Below are positions 32,933 to 40,802 of a stretch of DNA of 41,198 nucleotides, one piece after another. The notes under the pieces were generated by a model. It saw nothing but the letters and a program-made list of their open reading frames with translations. It searched no databases and had not been told where the DNA came from. A program made the translations under genes and the position numbers. Positions within the stretch are counted from its first letter, which is position 1, and each line of letters starts with the position of its first letter. The DNA comes from an uncultured Alistipes sp. (GTDB lineage Bacteria > Bacteroidota > Bacteroidia > Bacteroidales > Rikenellaceae), in NCBI GenBank assembly GCA_944321955.1, contig CALUNG010000016.1, positions 1 through 41,198 of the forward strand, given 5' to 3'.

Positions 32933-34722
32933 TCTGCTGCCTGATTGCCACGACCGCTGCCGGGCAGGATCAGAAACCGAATCAGAATCATGACAAAACC
33001 GAGGAAGATGGTTATATAGAAGAATGTGGCGACTTCGTTGAATACGATACAAATTATAATTTCAACGAAGGTCTTACCCGTATCGTATTAAACGGTAAAT
33101 GGGGATTTGTAAATCACGAAGGCAAACGGGTCATTGATTGCATTTACGACAATGTCGAGGATTTCAGTGATGGCCTCGCCAAAGTTAAATTAAACGATCG
33201 ATATGGTTTTATAAACGAGAAAGGAGAATTGGTTATCGATTGCATTTATGACTTTGCTTGGGTTCTCAAAGACGGCATTGCCATAGTTAAATTAAACGAT
33301 AAATATGGAATAGTCAATACCGAAGGCGAAATGGTCGTAGATTGCATCTACGATGGCGCATGGTCTTTCAGCGAAGGCCTTGCCAAAGTTCAATTAAACG
33401 GCAAATATGGATTTATAAATACAGAAGGAAAACAGATTGTCGATTGCATTTACGACTTTGCCTGGTTTTTCAGAGACGGCCTTGCCAAGGTTCAGTTGAA
33501 CGGCAAATGGGGTTTTATCAATACCGAAGGTAAACAGATTGTCGGTTGCATTTACGACAAGATTGATGAGTTCAAGGACGGCATTGCCAGAGTTCAATTA
33601 AATGGCAAGTATGGACTTATAGATGCCGAATTCAGGCAGGTTTTGGATTGCATTTACGACTTTACATATGATTTCAGCGAGGGGCTTGTCGCAGTTGAAT
33701 CAAACGGTAAATGGGGTTTTGTCGATACCGAAGGCAAACAGGTTATGGATTGCGTCTACGACTTTGCCGGTAGTTTCAACGAAGGTCTCGCAGCGGTTCA
33801 ATCAGATGGTAAATGGGGTTTTGTCAATACTGAAGGCAATCTGGTCGTTGATTGCATTTATGACAGTACCATTTGGTATTTCAAGAACGGCTTTACTCAA
33901 GTTAAATTAAACCATAAATGGGGCGTTATCAATGCTGAAGGGAAACGTGTCATCGATTGCATTTATGATGAAGTCAGTGATATCAATGAAGGAATCGTTA
34001 AAGTCCAGTTAAACGGCAAATGGGGCTTTGTCAATACTGAAGGCAAACAGGTTGTCGATTGCATATATGACAAGATTGATGAGTTCAAGGATGGCTTTGC
34101 CAGAGTTCAGTTAAATGGCAAATATGGGTTTATAGATACCAAATTCCAATCGGTTGTAGATTGCATTTACGACTTTGCCGTAAATTTCAAAGACGGCCTT
34201 GCGGAGGTTCAGTTAAACGGTAAGCGTGGTATTATCGATACCGAATTCAAACAGGTTGTCGATTGCGTATATGACGAGATTAGTGAGTTCGAAGACGGCC
34301 TTGCCGGAGTTAAGCTGAACGGTAAATGGGGTGTCGTAAATACGGCAGGAAGATTGGTTGCCAATTGCATATATGACGAGATTGATGAGTTCAAGGAGGG
34401 TCTTGCCAGAGTTAAGCTGAACGGTAAATGGGGCTTTGTCAATACTGAAGGCAAACAGGTTGCCGATTGCGTATATGATGAGGTTGATAAGTTCAAAGAC
34501 GGCCATGCCAGAGTTAAGTCAAACTGTAAATGGGGCTATATAAATACCCAAGGCAAACCGGTTATTGCTTGCATTTACGACTATGCCGGCAATTTCTGCA
34601 ATGGTTTTGCTGATGTTTGCATAAACAAGAAATGGGGTGTTATAAATACCCAAGGTAAACGGGTTGTCGATTGCATTTACGACAAGCGTATTTGTGTTAC
34701 GCTTGTTTTTATTCGTATTTAA
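32908..34722 (+). CDS. Exported WG-repeat protein, repeat-only, reading through a terminator
   Basis: A 604-residue protein: a signal peptide (MKRLLILVVCCLIATTAAGQ), an acidic spacer (about residues 21-60), then 16 WG repeats, almost all with Cys in the VVDCIYD position. Blocks are duplicated: the unit at 33556 (YDKIDEFKDGIARVQLNGKYG) recurs at 34069, exactly 513 bp later. The last repeat is cut short and ends in the unrelated DKRICVTLVFIRI. Those codons form a terminator hairpin with a T run (34682-34710) before the stop at 34720-34722, so the mRNA may end without a stop codon. The original stop seems to have been lost. Function is unknown. Confidence 0.9.
   Translation: MKRLLILVVCCLIATTAAGQDQKPNQNHDKTEEDGYIEECGDFVEYDTNYNFNEGLTRIVLNGKWGFVNHEGKRVIDCIYDNVEDFSDGLAKVKLNDRYGFINEKGELVIDCIYDFAWVLKDGIAIVKLNDKYGIVNTEGEMVVDCIYDGAWSFSEGLAKVQLNGKYGFINTEGKQIVDCIYDFAWFFRDGLAKVQLNGKWGFINTEGKQIVGCIYDKIDEFKDGIARVQLNGKYGLIDAEFRQVLDCIYDFTYDFSEGLVAVESNGKWGFVDTEGKQVMDCVYDFAGSFNEGLAAVQSDGKWGFVNTEGNLVVDCIYDSTIWYFKNGFTQVKLNHKWGVINAEGKRVIDCIYDEVSDINEGIVKVQLNGKWGFVNTEGKQVVDCIYDKIDEFKDGFARVQLNGKYGFIDTKFQSVVDCIYDFAVNFKDGLAEVQLNGKRGIIDTEFKQVVDCVYDEISEFEDGLAGVKLNGKWGVVNTAGRLVANCIYDEIDEFKEGLARVKLNGKWGFVNTEGKQVADCVYDEVDKFKDGHARVKSNCKWGYINTQGKPVIACIYDYAGNFCNGFADVCINKKWGVINTQGKRVVDCIYDKRICVTLVFIRI
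33556..34174 (+). repeat. 513-bp higher-order duplication in the third WG gene
   Basis: A ~105-bp stretch starting at 33556 recurs at 34069 with high identity over its first 60 bases. The spacing is five repeat units plus one codon, so a block of about five repeats was probably copied as one. Confidence 0.7.
34682..34710 (+). terminator. Intrinsic terminator inside the end of the third WG gene
   Basis: Stem ACAAGCGTA (34682-34690) with TACGCTTGT (34698-34706), loop TTTGTGT, followed by TTTT. The open frame runs through it to the TAA at 34720-34722. Confidence 0.72.
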
Positions 34723-34872
34723 TCCTGGACTCAGTTCAATTATACGGATTGATGCCATGAAAAGATGTATCCGGCGGGCATGAATCGGTGCGTCGGGTCT
34801 TGTACCTGCAGTGGCCTTGACGCCCGTGCCATGTAAAAGCCATGCGACAGCTGAACGTAGGCTTCAGCAATC

Positions 34873-34920
34873 AAAAACAGCGGATATAACGACCGTCGGG
34901 CCGTATATCCGCCGTTGTTT
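34873..34920. terminator. Terminator between third WG gene and aroB
   Basis: Stem GCGGATATA (34880-34888) with TATATCCGC (34904-34912), extended by 3 bp (AAC with GTT) beyond one mismatch. An A/T run flanks it on both sides (AAAAA before, GTTTT after), so it can work on both strands and ends aroB on the minus strand. No gene is seen in 34723-34872. Confidence 0.75.
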
Positions 34921-34934
34921 TGCATGTCCAGACT

Positions 34935-35954
34935 CTATTCCGTCATATAGGATGCTATTTCATCGATGTGCATCTTGCGTACCTCGCACCGTCCTATGTC
35001 TGTCGGCAGTACGATGTTGATGCTTCCGGCAACCGATTTCTTGTCTTTGGATATGGCCTTGAGGAGCCTTTTCATCTCTGCCGGAGACTCTGTCCGGAAC
35101 CCGAGACAGGCGAACACATGTTCTATGCGGTCGGCATTTTCGGACGACAGTACTCCCATTTTTACGGCCATTCGCGATATTATGATCGTGCCGACGGCGA
35201 CGGCCTCGCCATGGTTCATCTCGGACGAACACTTTTCGATAGCGTGTGCGAACGTGTGGCCTAAATTGAGCTTGCGGCGTTCTCCGCTCTCCCGTTCGTC
35301 GCGGTCCACGATGTCGGCCTTGACTTTTATTGCGGCCATGACAATGCGATCCAGCAACCGCTCGTCACTGCGCAGCGAGTCGAGCGTCGAATGTTCGATC
35401 GTCTCGAACAGGTCGCGGTCGGCGATGATGCCGGCCTTTACGATCTCGGCCATGCCGGCACGGAACTCGCGTTCGGGCAGCGTGCGCAGCATCTCCACGT
35501 CGCATATTACGAACTGAGGCTGGGTGAAGGTTCCCACCATGTTCTTGTAGCCGTCTATGTTGACGCCGTTCTTGCCTCCGACACTTGCATCGACCTGCCC
35601 CAGAAGGGTTGTCGATACGAATCCGAAACGCAGCCCGCGCATGTATGTCGAGGCGACGAATCCTGCGACGTCCGTAACGATGCCTCCCCCGATGCCCAGG
35701 ACGAAGCAGCTGCGGTCGATGCCCATTTCGATGAAACGGCGATATATCGTATCGGCCGTGTGCAGCGTCTTGATGGTTTCGCCAGTTCCGATCATGATGT
35801 ATTCGTAACGTTGCAGCAGTGCGTGGTATCGCCGGTCTATGTTGGCGTCGGTGATGACCACGACGCGGCATTCGGGCAGAAGCCGCGGCAGCAGCTCCGT
35901 TACTCGTCCGAAATGTATTTCGCTCTTGTCGGCGACTTTGAGGCAGTCGGTCAT
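34935..35954 (-). CDS. aroB: 3-dehydroquinate synthase
   Basis: AroB cyclises DAHP to 3-dehydroquinate in the shikimate pathway, using NAD and a divalent metal. The 339-residue sequence from the ATG at 35954 has VLGIGGGIVTDVAGFVASTYMRGL (NAD-binding glycine motif), STTLLGQVDASVGGKNGVN, and the metal-ligand motifs RKLNLGHTFAHAIE and MNHGEAVAVG. An upstream ATG (35996) lies beyond the promoter box at 35983-35990 and is rejected. It diverges from typA. Confidence 0.96.
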   Translation of the reverse strand: MTDCLKVADKSEIHFGRVTELLPRLLPECRVVVITDANIDRRYHALLQRYEYIMIGTGETIKTLHTADTIYRRFIEMGIDRSCFVLGIGGGIVTDVAGFVASTYMRGLRFGFVSTTLLGQVDASVGGKNGVNIDGYKNMVGTFTQPQFVICDVEMLRTLPEREFRAGMAEIVKAGIIADRDLFETIEHSTLDSLRSDERLLDRIVMAAIKVKADIVDRDERESGERRKLNLGHTFAHAIEKCSSEMNHGEAVAVGTIIISRMAVKMGVLSSENADRIEHVFACLGFRTESPAEMKRLLKAISKDKKSVAGSINIVLPTDIGRCEVRKMHIDEIASYMTE

Positions 35955-35982
35955 GTCTGTCGAAGGTTTGATAATAGCAGAA

Positions 35983-35990
35983 CAAAAATA
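35983..35990 (-). promoter_or_regulatory. -7 box TATTTTTG for aroB
   Basis: Minus-strand TATTTTTG fits TAnnTTTG and lies 28 nt before the ATG at 35954. Its location overlaps the longer open frame and decides the start. Confidence 0.6.
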
Positions 35991-36013
35991 GCTCATTTTT
36001 CCCGATAAATTGT

Positions 36014-36021
36014 TACCTTTG
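36014..36021 (+). promoter_or_regulatory. -7 box TACCTTTG for typA
   Basis: TACCTTTG fits TAnnTTTG and lies 22 nt before the ATG at 36044. With the aroB box it forms a divergent promoter region of under 40 bp. Confidence 0.65.
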
Positions 36022-36043
36022 CGCGATTAATTCATGTAGGTAT

Positions 36044-37843
36044 ATGCAAAAATTGCGCAACATTGCAATTATCGCCCATGTCGACCATGGCAAGACCACG
36101 CTTGTGGACAAGATGATCCTGCAGGGTCATCTGCTCCGTGAAGGATCGCATCCGGGCGAACTTATTCTGGACAACAACGATCTCGAACGCGAGCGTGGTA
36201 TCACGATCCTTTCGAAGAACGTGTCCGTCATATATAAGGATTACAAGATCAACATTATCGACACTCCGGGACACGCCGATTTCGGCGGCGAAGTCGAACG
36301 TGTGCTGAACATGTGCGACGGTGTGCTGCTGCTGGTGGATGCGTTCGAGGGAACGATGCCCCAGACTCGTTTCGTGCTGCAGAAGGCTCTGGCTCTCGGC
36401 AAGAAACCCATTGTTGTTATTAACAAGGTCGACAAACCGAACTGCCGTCCCGAGGTCGTGAACGAACAGGTCTTCGACCTGATGTTCTCGCTCAATGCTA
36501 CCGAAGACCAGCTTGACTACAAGACCATCTACGGTTCGGCAAAGCAGGGCTGGATGTCGCATCGTGCCGATACGCCCACCAACTCGATTACGCCGCTTCT
36601 GGATGCCATCATCGACGAGATTCCCGAACCGGCCGTTGTCGAGGGAACGCCCCAGATGCTGATAACGTCGCTCGAGTACTCGCCCTACATAGGACGAATA
36701 GCCATAGGCAAGGTTACCCGCGGCGAGCTGCATACCGGTGAAAACGTGACGCTGGCCAAGCGCGACGGCAAGACCATGGTCAAGTGCAAGATCCGTGACC
36801 TGATGGTATTCGAGGGACTCGGCAAGACAAAGGTCGATACCGTACCATGCGGAGAGATATGTGCCGTTGTGGGTATCGACGGATTCGAGATCGGCGATAC
36901 GATCTGCGATTATGAGAATCCCGAACCGCTGCCGCCGATAGCAATCGACGAGCCGACCATGTCGATGCTCTTCACCATCAATAATTCGCCTTTTTTCGGC
37001 AAGGAGGGCAAGTATGTCACTTCGCGCCACATAAAGGAGCGTCTCGACCGCGAGCTGGAGAAGAACCTTGCTCTGCGTGTGGAGCCGGGACCGAACTCCG
37101 ACAGTTTCATCGTATATGGCCGAGGTGTGCTTCACCTGTCGGTGCTTATCGAGACCATGCGTCGTGAAGGCTACGAGCTGCAGGTAGGACAGCCCAAGGT
37201 AATCATCAAGGAGATTGACGGCCGCAAATGCGAACCTATTGAGGAGATGACCGTCGACTGCCCGGACGAGTATGCCGGAACCGTAATCGAACTTACGACC
37301 AAACGCAAAGGTACGTTGACGAATATGGAGTCCAATGCCGGACGTACTCGGCTCGAGTTCACCATACCGTCGCGCGGTATCATCGGACTGCGTTCGAACA
37401 TGCTGACGGCAACGGCCGGCGAAGCGATCATGAGCCACCGTCTCAAGGATTTCGAACCATGGGTCGGCGATATCGAGATGCGTACCAACGGATCTATCAT
37501 TGCATCTGAAACCGGTACGGCATACGCCTATTCGATCGACAAGCTGCAGGATCGCGGACGTTTCTTCATCTCGCCGATGGAGCAGGTTTACGAGGGACAG
37601 GTCATAGGAGAACATACCCGCAGCAACGACATTACTGTCAACGTTACCAAGGCCAAGCAGCTTACTAACATGCGTGCATCGGGTTCTGATGACAAGGCCG
37701 TTATCGTACCGCCGAAGATCTTCACGCTGGAAGAGGCGCTGGAGTATATCAAGGAGGACGAGTACGTTGAGGTTACGCCCAAGTCGATGCGCCTTCGCAA
37801 GATTCTTCTGAGCGAGACGGACCGCAAGCGTGCCGCGAAATAA
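36044..37843 (+). CDS. typA: Translational GTPase TypA/BipA
   Basis: A ribosome-binding GTPase related to EF-G that helps late ribosome assembly and stress or cold adaptation. The 599 residues begin with the G1 motif [27 protein letters not shown] (G2), [15 protein letters not shown] (G3) and NKVDKP (G4) follow. The domain III-V part contains [23 protein letters not shown], then [25 protein letters not shown] and [14 protein letters not shown], typical of TypA. Single-gene transcript; the divergent neighbour is aroB. Confidence 0.98.
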   Translation: MQKLRNIAIIAHVDHGKTTLVDKMILQGHLLREGSHPGELILDNNDLERERGITILSKNVSVIYKDYKINIIDTPGHADFGGEVERVLNMCDGVLLLVDAFEGTMPQTRFVLQKALALGKKPIVVINKVDKPNCRPEVVNEQVFDLMFSLNATEDQLDYKTIYGSAKQGWMSHRADTPTNSITPLLDAIIDEIPEPAVVEGTPQMLITSLEYSPYIGRIAIGKVTRGELHTGENVTLAKRDGKTMVKCKIRDLMVFEGLGKTKVDTVPCGEICAVVGIDGFEIGDTICDYENPEPLPPIAIDEPTMSMLFTINNSPFFGKEGKYVTSRHIKERLDRELEKNLALRVEPGPNSDSFIVYGRGVLHLSVLIETMRREGYELQVGQPKVIIKEIDGRKCEPIEEMTVDCPDEYAGTVIELTTKRKGTLTNMESNAGRTRLEFTIPSRGIIGLRSNMLTATAGEAIMSHRLKDFEPWVGDIEMRTNGSIIASETGTAYAYSIDKLQDRGRFFISPMEQVYEGQVIGEHTRSNDITVNVTKAKQLTNMRASGSDDKAVIVPPKIFTLEEALEYIKEDEYVEVTPKSMRLRKILLSETDRKRAAK

Positions 37844-37856
37844 TTACGTCTGACGG

Positions 37857-38222
37857 TTATTTGCGTAACGTGGCGAACGAGAGTATGTGCCACGTTATGG
37901 CGACGGCCAGGGCGGCAAGCAGAAGTTGTGCCCAAAGCCAACGGTCGACTACCGCGAAGATGCAGTAAAGCATCGTGCCCCATACGAGCGAAACAGATAT
38001 GATCTTGGCATGCAGCGGTATGGCGCGGTTTTCGCGGAAATTGCGGATGTATTCGCCGAAGAGGCGGTGTTTTATGAGCCATGCATAAAGTTTCGGCGAA
38101 CCCTTGACGTAGAGGGCTGCCGTGAGCAACAGAAATGGCGTGGTCGGCAGCAACGGCAGGAATATGCCGAGTATGCCAAGGGCGAGCGACAGAGTGCCGA
38201 GTATGATTAACAGGGTTTTCAC
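37857..38222 (-). CDS. YbaN/DUF454 family inner-membrane protein
   Basis: A 121-residue protein with the DUF454 pattern: LIILGTLSLALGILGIFLPLLPTTPFLLLTAALYVKGSPKLYAWLIKHRLFGEYIRNF, then IISVSLVWGTMLYCIFAV and LAALAVAITWHILSF. Three or four membrane segments are visible. Function is unknown. The start is a GTG at 38222 with no ribosome-binding site; the -7 promoter box at 38227-38234 ends only 4 nt upstream, so the message may be leaderless. It converges with typA (13 nt apart). Confidence 0.85.
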   Translation of the reverse strand: MKTLLIILGTLSLALGILGIFLPLLPTTPFLLLTAALYVKGSPKLYAWLIKHRLFGEYIRNFRENRAIPLHAKIISVSLVWGTMLYCIFAVVDRWLWAQLLLAALAVAITWHILSFATLRK

Positions 38223-38226
38223 GTCG

Positions 38227-38234
38227 CAAAAATA
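38227..38234 (-). promoter_or_regulatory. -7 box TATTTTTG for the YbaN-like gene
   Basis: Minus-strand TATTTTTG ends 4 nt before the GTG start at 38222, implying transcription start at the start codon. Confidence 0.5.
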
Positions 38235-38238
38235 GTAT

Positions 38239-38246
38239 TATATTTG
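38239..38246 (+). promoter_or_regulatory. -7 box TATATTTG for rpiB
   Basis: TATATTTG fits TAnnTTTG, 30 nt before the rpiB ATG. It lies 5 nt from the divergent box at 38227-38234, so the two promoters may interfere. Confidence 0.6.
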
Positions 38247-38276
38247 TAATAGTTACGAATATCAAACATACCGAAT

Positions 38277-38720
38277 ATGGAGAAGGTTAAAGTAGGCGTG
38301 GCAAGCGACCATGCAGGTTTCGACATGAAGGAGTTTCTGACCGGATATCTCTCGTCCAAGGGGTATGATGTGGTCGATTTCGGTTGTTACAGCGAGGAGA
38401 GCTGCGACTATGCCGATTTTGCACATCCGCTGGCTTTGGCCGTTGAGAGCGGAGACGTGGCATTCGGAGTTGGCCTTTGCGGCTCGGGCGAAGGCATGGC
38501 CATGACGCTCAACAAGCATCAGGGCATACGGGCCGGTCTGGTGTGGTGCCGCGAAATAGCAGGCCTTGTGCGTCAGCACAACAATGCCAATGTGCTGGTT
38601 CTGCCGGCGCGTTTCATCTCCAACGACGAGGCCATGGAATTCGTCGACGTATTTACCTCGACCGAGTTCGAAGGAGGCCGTCACGAACGTCGCATAGCCA
38701 AGATGCCGGTATCGAAATAG
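38277..38720 (+). CDS. rpiB: Ribose 5-phosphate isomerase B
   Basis: RpiB interconverts ribose 5-phosphate and ribulose 5-phosphate in the pentose phosphate pathway. The 147-residue protein has the family start VGVASDHAGFDMKEFL and DYADFAHPLALAV. The catalytic part GVGLCGSGEGMAMTLNKHQGIRAGL holds the active-site Cys, and NNANVLVLPARF follows. Length is normal. It is divergent from the YbaN-like gene and converges with ispE across a shared terminator. Confidence 0.95.
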   Translation: MEKVKVGVASDHAGFDMKEFLTGYLSSKGYDVVDFGCYSEESCDYADFAHPLALAVESGDVAFGVGLCGSGEGMAMTLNKHQGIRAGLVWCREIAGLVRQHNNANVLVLPARFISNDEAMEFVDVFTSTEFEGGRHERRIAKMPVSK

Positions 38721-38743
38721 GCCTTTCGTATCTGTCGTAAAAC

Positions 38744-38782
38744 AAGACGGCCGTCACTCCATAAAAAGGTGACGGCCGTCTT
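38744..38782. terminator. Bidirectional terminator between rpiB and ispE
   Basis: Perfect 14-bp stem AAGACGGCCGTCAC (38744-38757) with GTGACGGCCGTCTT (38769-38782), followed by TATTTTTA on the plus strand. It serves both convergent genes. Confidence 0.88.
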
Positions 38783-38787
38783 TATTT

Positions 38788-39606
38788 TTATCGTATAGTC
38801 TCCTTGTGCAGAAAAACATCATCGAAAGGTGGCACAAATGTACTGTCTCCGTTGAACAATCCGTAGACGGCCGAACCGCTTCCCGACATCGAGGCATACA
38901 CGGCACCCTGTCGGTACATCGACTCCTTCAATGCTGCTATTTGCGGATGCGAGCGGAAGATATGCGTTTCGAAATCGTTGCCTATATTCTCGCGCCATGA
39001 CGATACTGGCAGTTTTATGCGCTGCCGGAGCGGAATATCCGGTGTGTGTGGAGCGACTCCGGAATAGGCCTCGCGCGTGGAGACGTTTTCCGATGGTTTG
39101 GCAATGACGAGAGTCATGCCTTTGAGGTCGATATCTACGGTTGACATTATCTCTCCACGGCCTGTACACAGTTGTGGGGTGTTTCTGACGAAGAATGGTG
39201 TGTCGCTGCCGAGTTCGGCCGCCAGACCCTCAAGTTCTCCGGTTGTCAGATGCAACTCGTACAACTCGTTGATGGCAATCAATGTGGCCGTGCCGTCGGA
39301 AGAACCGCCTCCCAGTCCCGCTCCGAAAGGAACGCGCTTGTCGAGATGCAGACGCAGGCCGTCTGTACCGTAGCGTTGTCTCATCAGTTCGAAGGCCTTG
39401 ATGCAGATGTTCTTCTCGGGAGGACAGTCTATGTCGATGCCGCTGGCCGAATATTCCATACCGTTACCGTCGATACGCGCAATATGCAGCATGTCATATA
39501 AATCGGCGACAGGATACATTATCGTTTCCAGTTCGTGATACCCGTCTTCGCGTTTGCGGATGATATCGAGACCTATGTTTATTTTACAGTTGGCTTTCAG
39601 TTCCAT
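38788..39606 (-). CDS. ispE: 4-diphosphocytidyl-2-C-methyl-D-erythritol kinase
   Basis: IspE is the GHMP-fold kinase that phosphorylates CDP-methylerythritol in the MEP pathway. The 272 residues start MELKANCKINIGLDIIRKREDGYHELETI, and the ATP-binding motif PFGAGLGGGSSDGTATL lies near residue 92. GSDTPFFV and SMSGSGSAVYGLF (C-terminal GHMP motif) follow. It is monocistronic and divergent from a lipoprotein gene. The -7 box TAATTTTG (39612-39619) ends 5 nt before the ATG, so its leader would be almost absent. Confidence 0.96.
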   Translation of the reverse strand: MELKANCKINIGLDIIRKREDGYHELETIMYPVADLYDMLHIARIDGNGMEYSASGIDIDCPPEKNICIKAFELMRQRYGTDGLRLHLDKRVPFGAGLGGGSSDGTATLIAINELYELHLTTGELEGLAAELGSDTPFFVRNTPQLCTGRGEIMSTVDIDLKGMTLVIAKPSENVSTREAYSGVAPHTPDIPLRQRIKLPVSSWRENIGNDFETHIFRSHPQIAALKESMYRQGAVYASMSGSGSAVYGLFNGDSTFVPPFDDVFLHKETIR

Positions 39607-39611
39607 GATTG

Positions 39612-39619
39612 CAAAATTA
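39612..39619 (-). promoter_or_regulatory. -7 box TAATTTTG for ispE
   Basis: Minus-strand TAATTTTG fits TAnnTTTG and ends 5 nt before the ispE ATG at 39606. Confidence 0.55.
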
Positions 39620-39740
39620 TGAAAAGAATGGCAATTTTACATGCGACTTTGCCGTTGGTCTGTTGATTAAGGTTTGATATTTGCAATTTTTTTTATTCCT
39701 TTGTCGCGATTTTGATAAATACATTAAAACTGTTGAAAAT

Positions 39741-40628
39741 ATGAAAAAGTTATTCATTGCACTTGCTGTTTCCGTCGGGCTGGCATCGTGTACGAGTTTC
39801 GGCAACAGCAACAATACCGGAGGTGAGGGACTGCCCGTAAAGAGCGTCCACTATATAGAAACGGGAGACGGTGGGCGATATACGTTTACCTATAACACGC
39901 AGAACTACATATCGAATGTGGCATACATGGATTTCGCCAATCCGAACAACAAGTTTTCGTATGATATAGACTATAATACGACCACAATAGACATCGAAAG
40001 CGATACTGAATTGTGGATCATGCGTTTCAACGGTCTCGGTTCGCTGGACAAGTTCTACAAGTCTTCGGGTTCGAGCGAAGAGTTGTTGAGTTCCTTTACC
40101 TATTTCACTCCTTACAGCAACATATCGCAGTTGTCTGGGATTTCGAGTGACAGCAATCGTTCGAATGCGGCCATTACGTGGATTTCGTTCTACGCCATCG
40201 GATCGTCTCGCAATACTGTTACTACCGAGGAGAACGGTAAGGAGGTTACATATACTACTACAGTAAAGTATACCTATGATGATCCGATAAGTAACATACA
40301 TTCCAACTTCAACTTCTTCTACTTTTTGGTACCGGAGCTGCTCGAGGTGTCGAAGTTGAACAATACGGTTGCGGCAGCGGTAAGTGTTCTCGGTTCCCGT
40401 TGCTATTACCTTCCGACCAAGGTTACGGTTGAAAAGACCAAGGTTACACTTGACGGTACGATTCCTATCGAGACCATTGAGCGTACTTACTCCTATGATT
40501 GCGACGATAACGGTTATGTGAATGCAATATATTCTGGATCAGGCGACAGCAAGGAGTTGCTCTATTCGATCGAATATTATACGCCGACCAGTAACGATAA
40601 TGCAACTGGCGTCGCTGTTCTGAAATAA
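39741..40628 (+). CDS. Bacteroidota lipoprotein, DUF4595-like
   Basis: A 295-residue lipoprotein: MKKLFIALAVSVGLASCTS has a lipobox (LASC, Cys17). The mature part is rich in Thr, Tyr, Ser and Asn and predicted beta-strands (RYTFTYNTQNYISNVAYMDF, YDIDYNTTTIDIE, KVTYTTTVKYTYDDP), recalling DUF4595-type proteins built of RHS-like strands; that is a loose resemblance. Function is unknown. The ATG at 39741 is chosen for the signal peptide. It diverges from ispE and ends before a terminator at 40648-40677. Confidence 0.75.
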   Translation: MKKLFIALAVSVGLASCTSFGNSNNTGGEGLPVKSVHYIETGDGGRYTFTYNTQNYISNVAYMDFANPNNKFSYDIDYNTTTIDIESDTELWIMRFNGLGSLDKFYKSSGSSEELLSSFTYFTPYSNISQLSGISSDSNRSNAAITWISFYAIGSSRNTVTTEENGKEVTYTTTVKYTYDDPISNIHSNFNFFYFLVPELLEVSKLNNTVAAAVSVLGSRCYYLPTKVTVEKTKVTLDGTIPIETIERTYSYDCDDNGYVNAIYSGSGDSKELLYSIEYYTPTSNDNATGVAVLK

Positions 40629-40647
40629 CTAGCAGGATGTTGTTAAT

Positions 40648-40677
40648 AAAGGCCTCGCCGTCACGGTGAGGCCTTTT
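40648..40677. terminator. Terminator after the lipoprotein gene
   Basis: Stem 40648-40660 with 40664-40676 (AAAGGCCTC then GCCG, one G-U pair), short loop, followed by TT on the plus strand. The AAAGG side gives a CCTTT end on the minus strand. No gene is seen in 40678-40802. Confidence 0.82.
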
Positions 40678-40802
40678 TGTTTATCTGTAGCCGCTCCGAT
40701 AATGCTAAATCTTACGGTTATTGCATTGACCCGACGTAAAAACTGGCCGCAGTATTTGATTTCCGATATGTTGCGGCCCTTGGGCTACTTGTCGAACAGG
40801 TT

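Noticed and set aside
28401-34700. CRISPR array or phage tail-fibre reading of the regular ~102-bp units
   Set aside because: The repeats are in-frame coding units without spacers and encode WG repeats; no cas or phage genes lie nearby.
34876-34916. Riboswitch or attenuator before aroB
   Set aside because: The hairpin lies downstream of the aroB stop on the minus strand, not in a leader, and has flanking A/T runs typical of a terminator.
36032-37615. Minus-strand open frame of 527 codons inside typA
   Set aside because: Antisense shadow of typA; no start signal or promoter, and its codons mirror the typA third positions.
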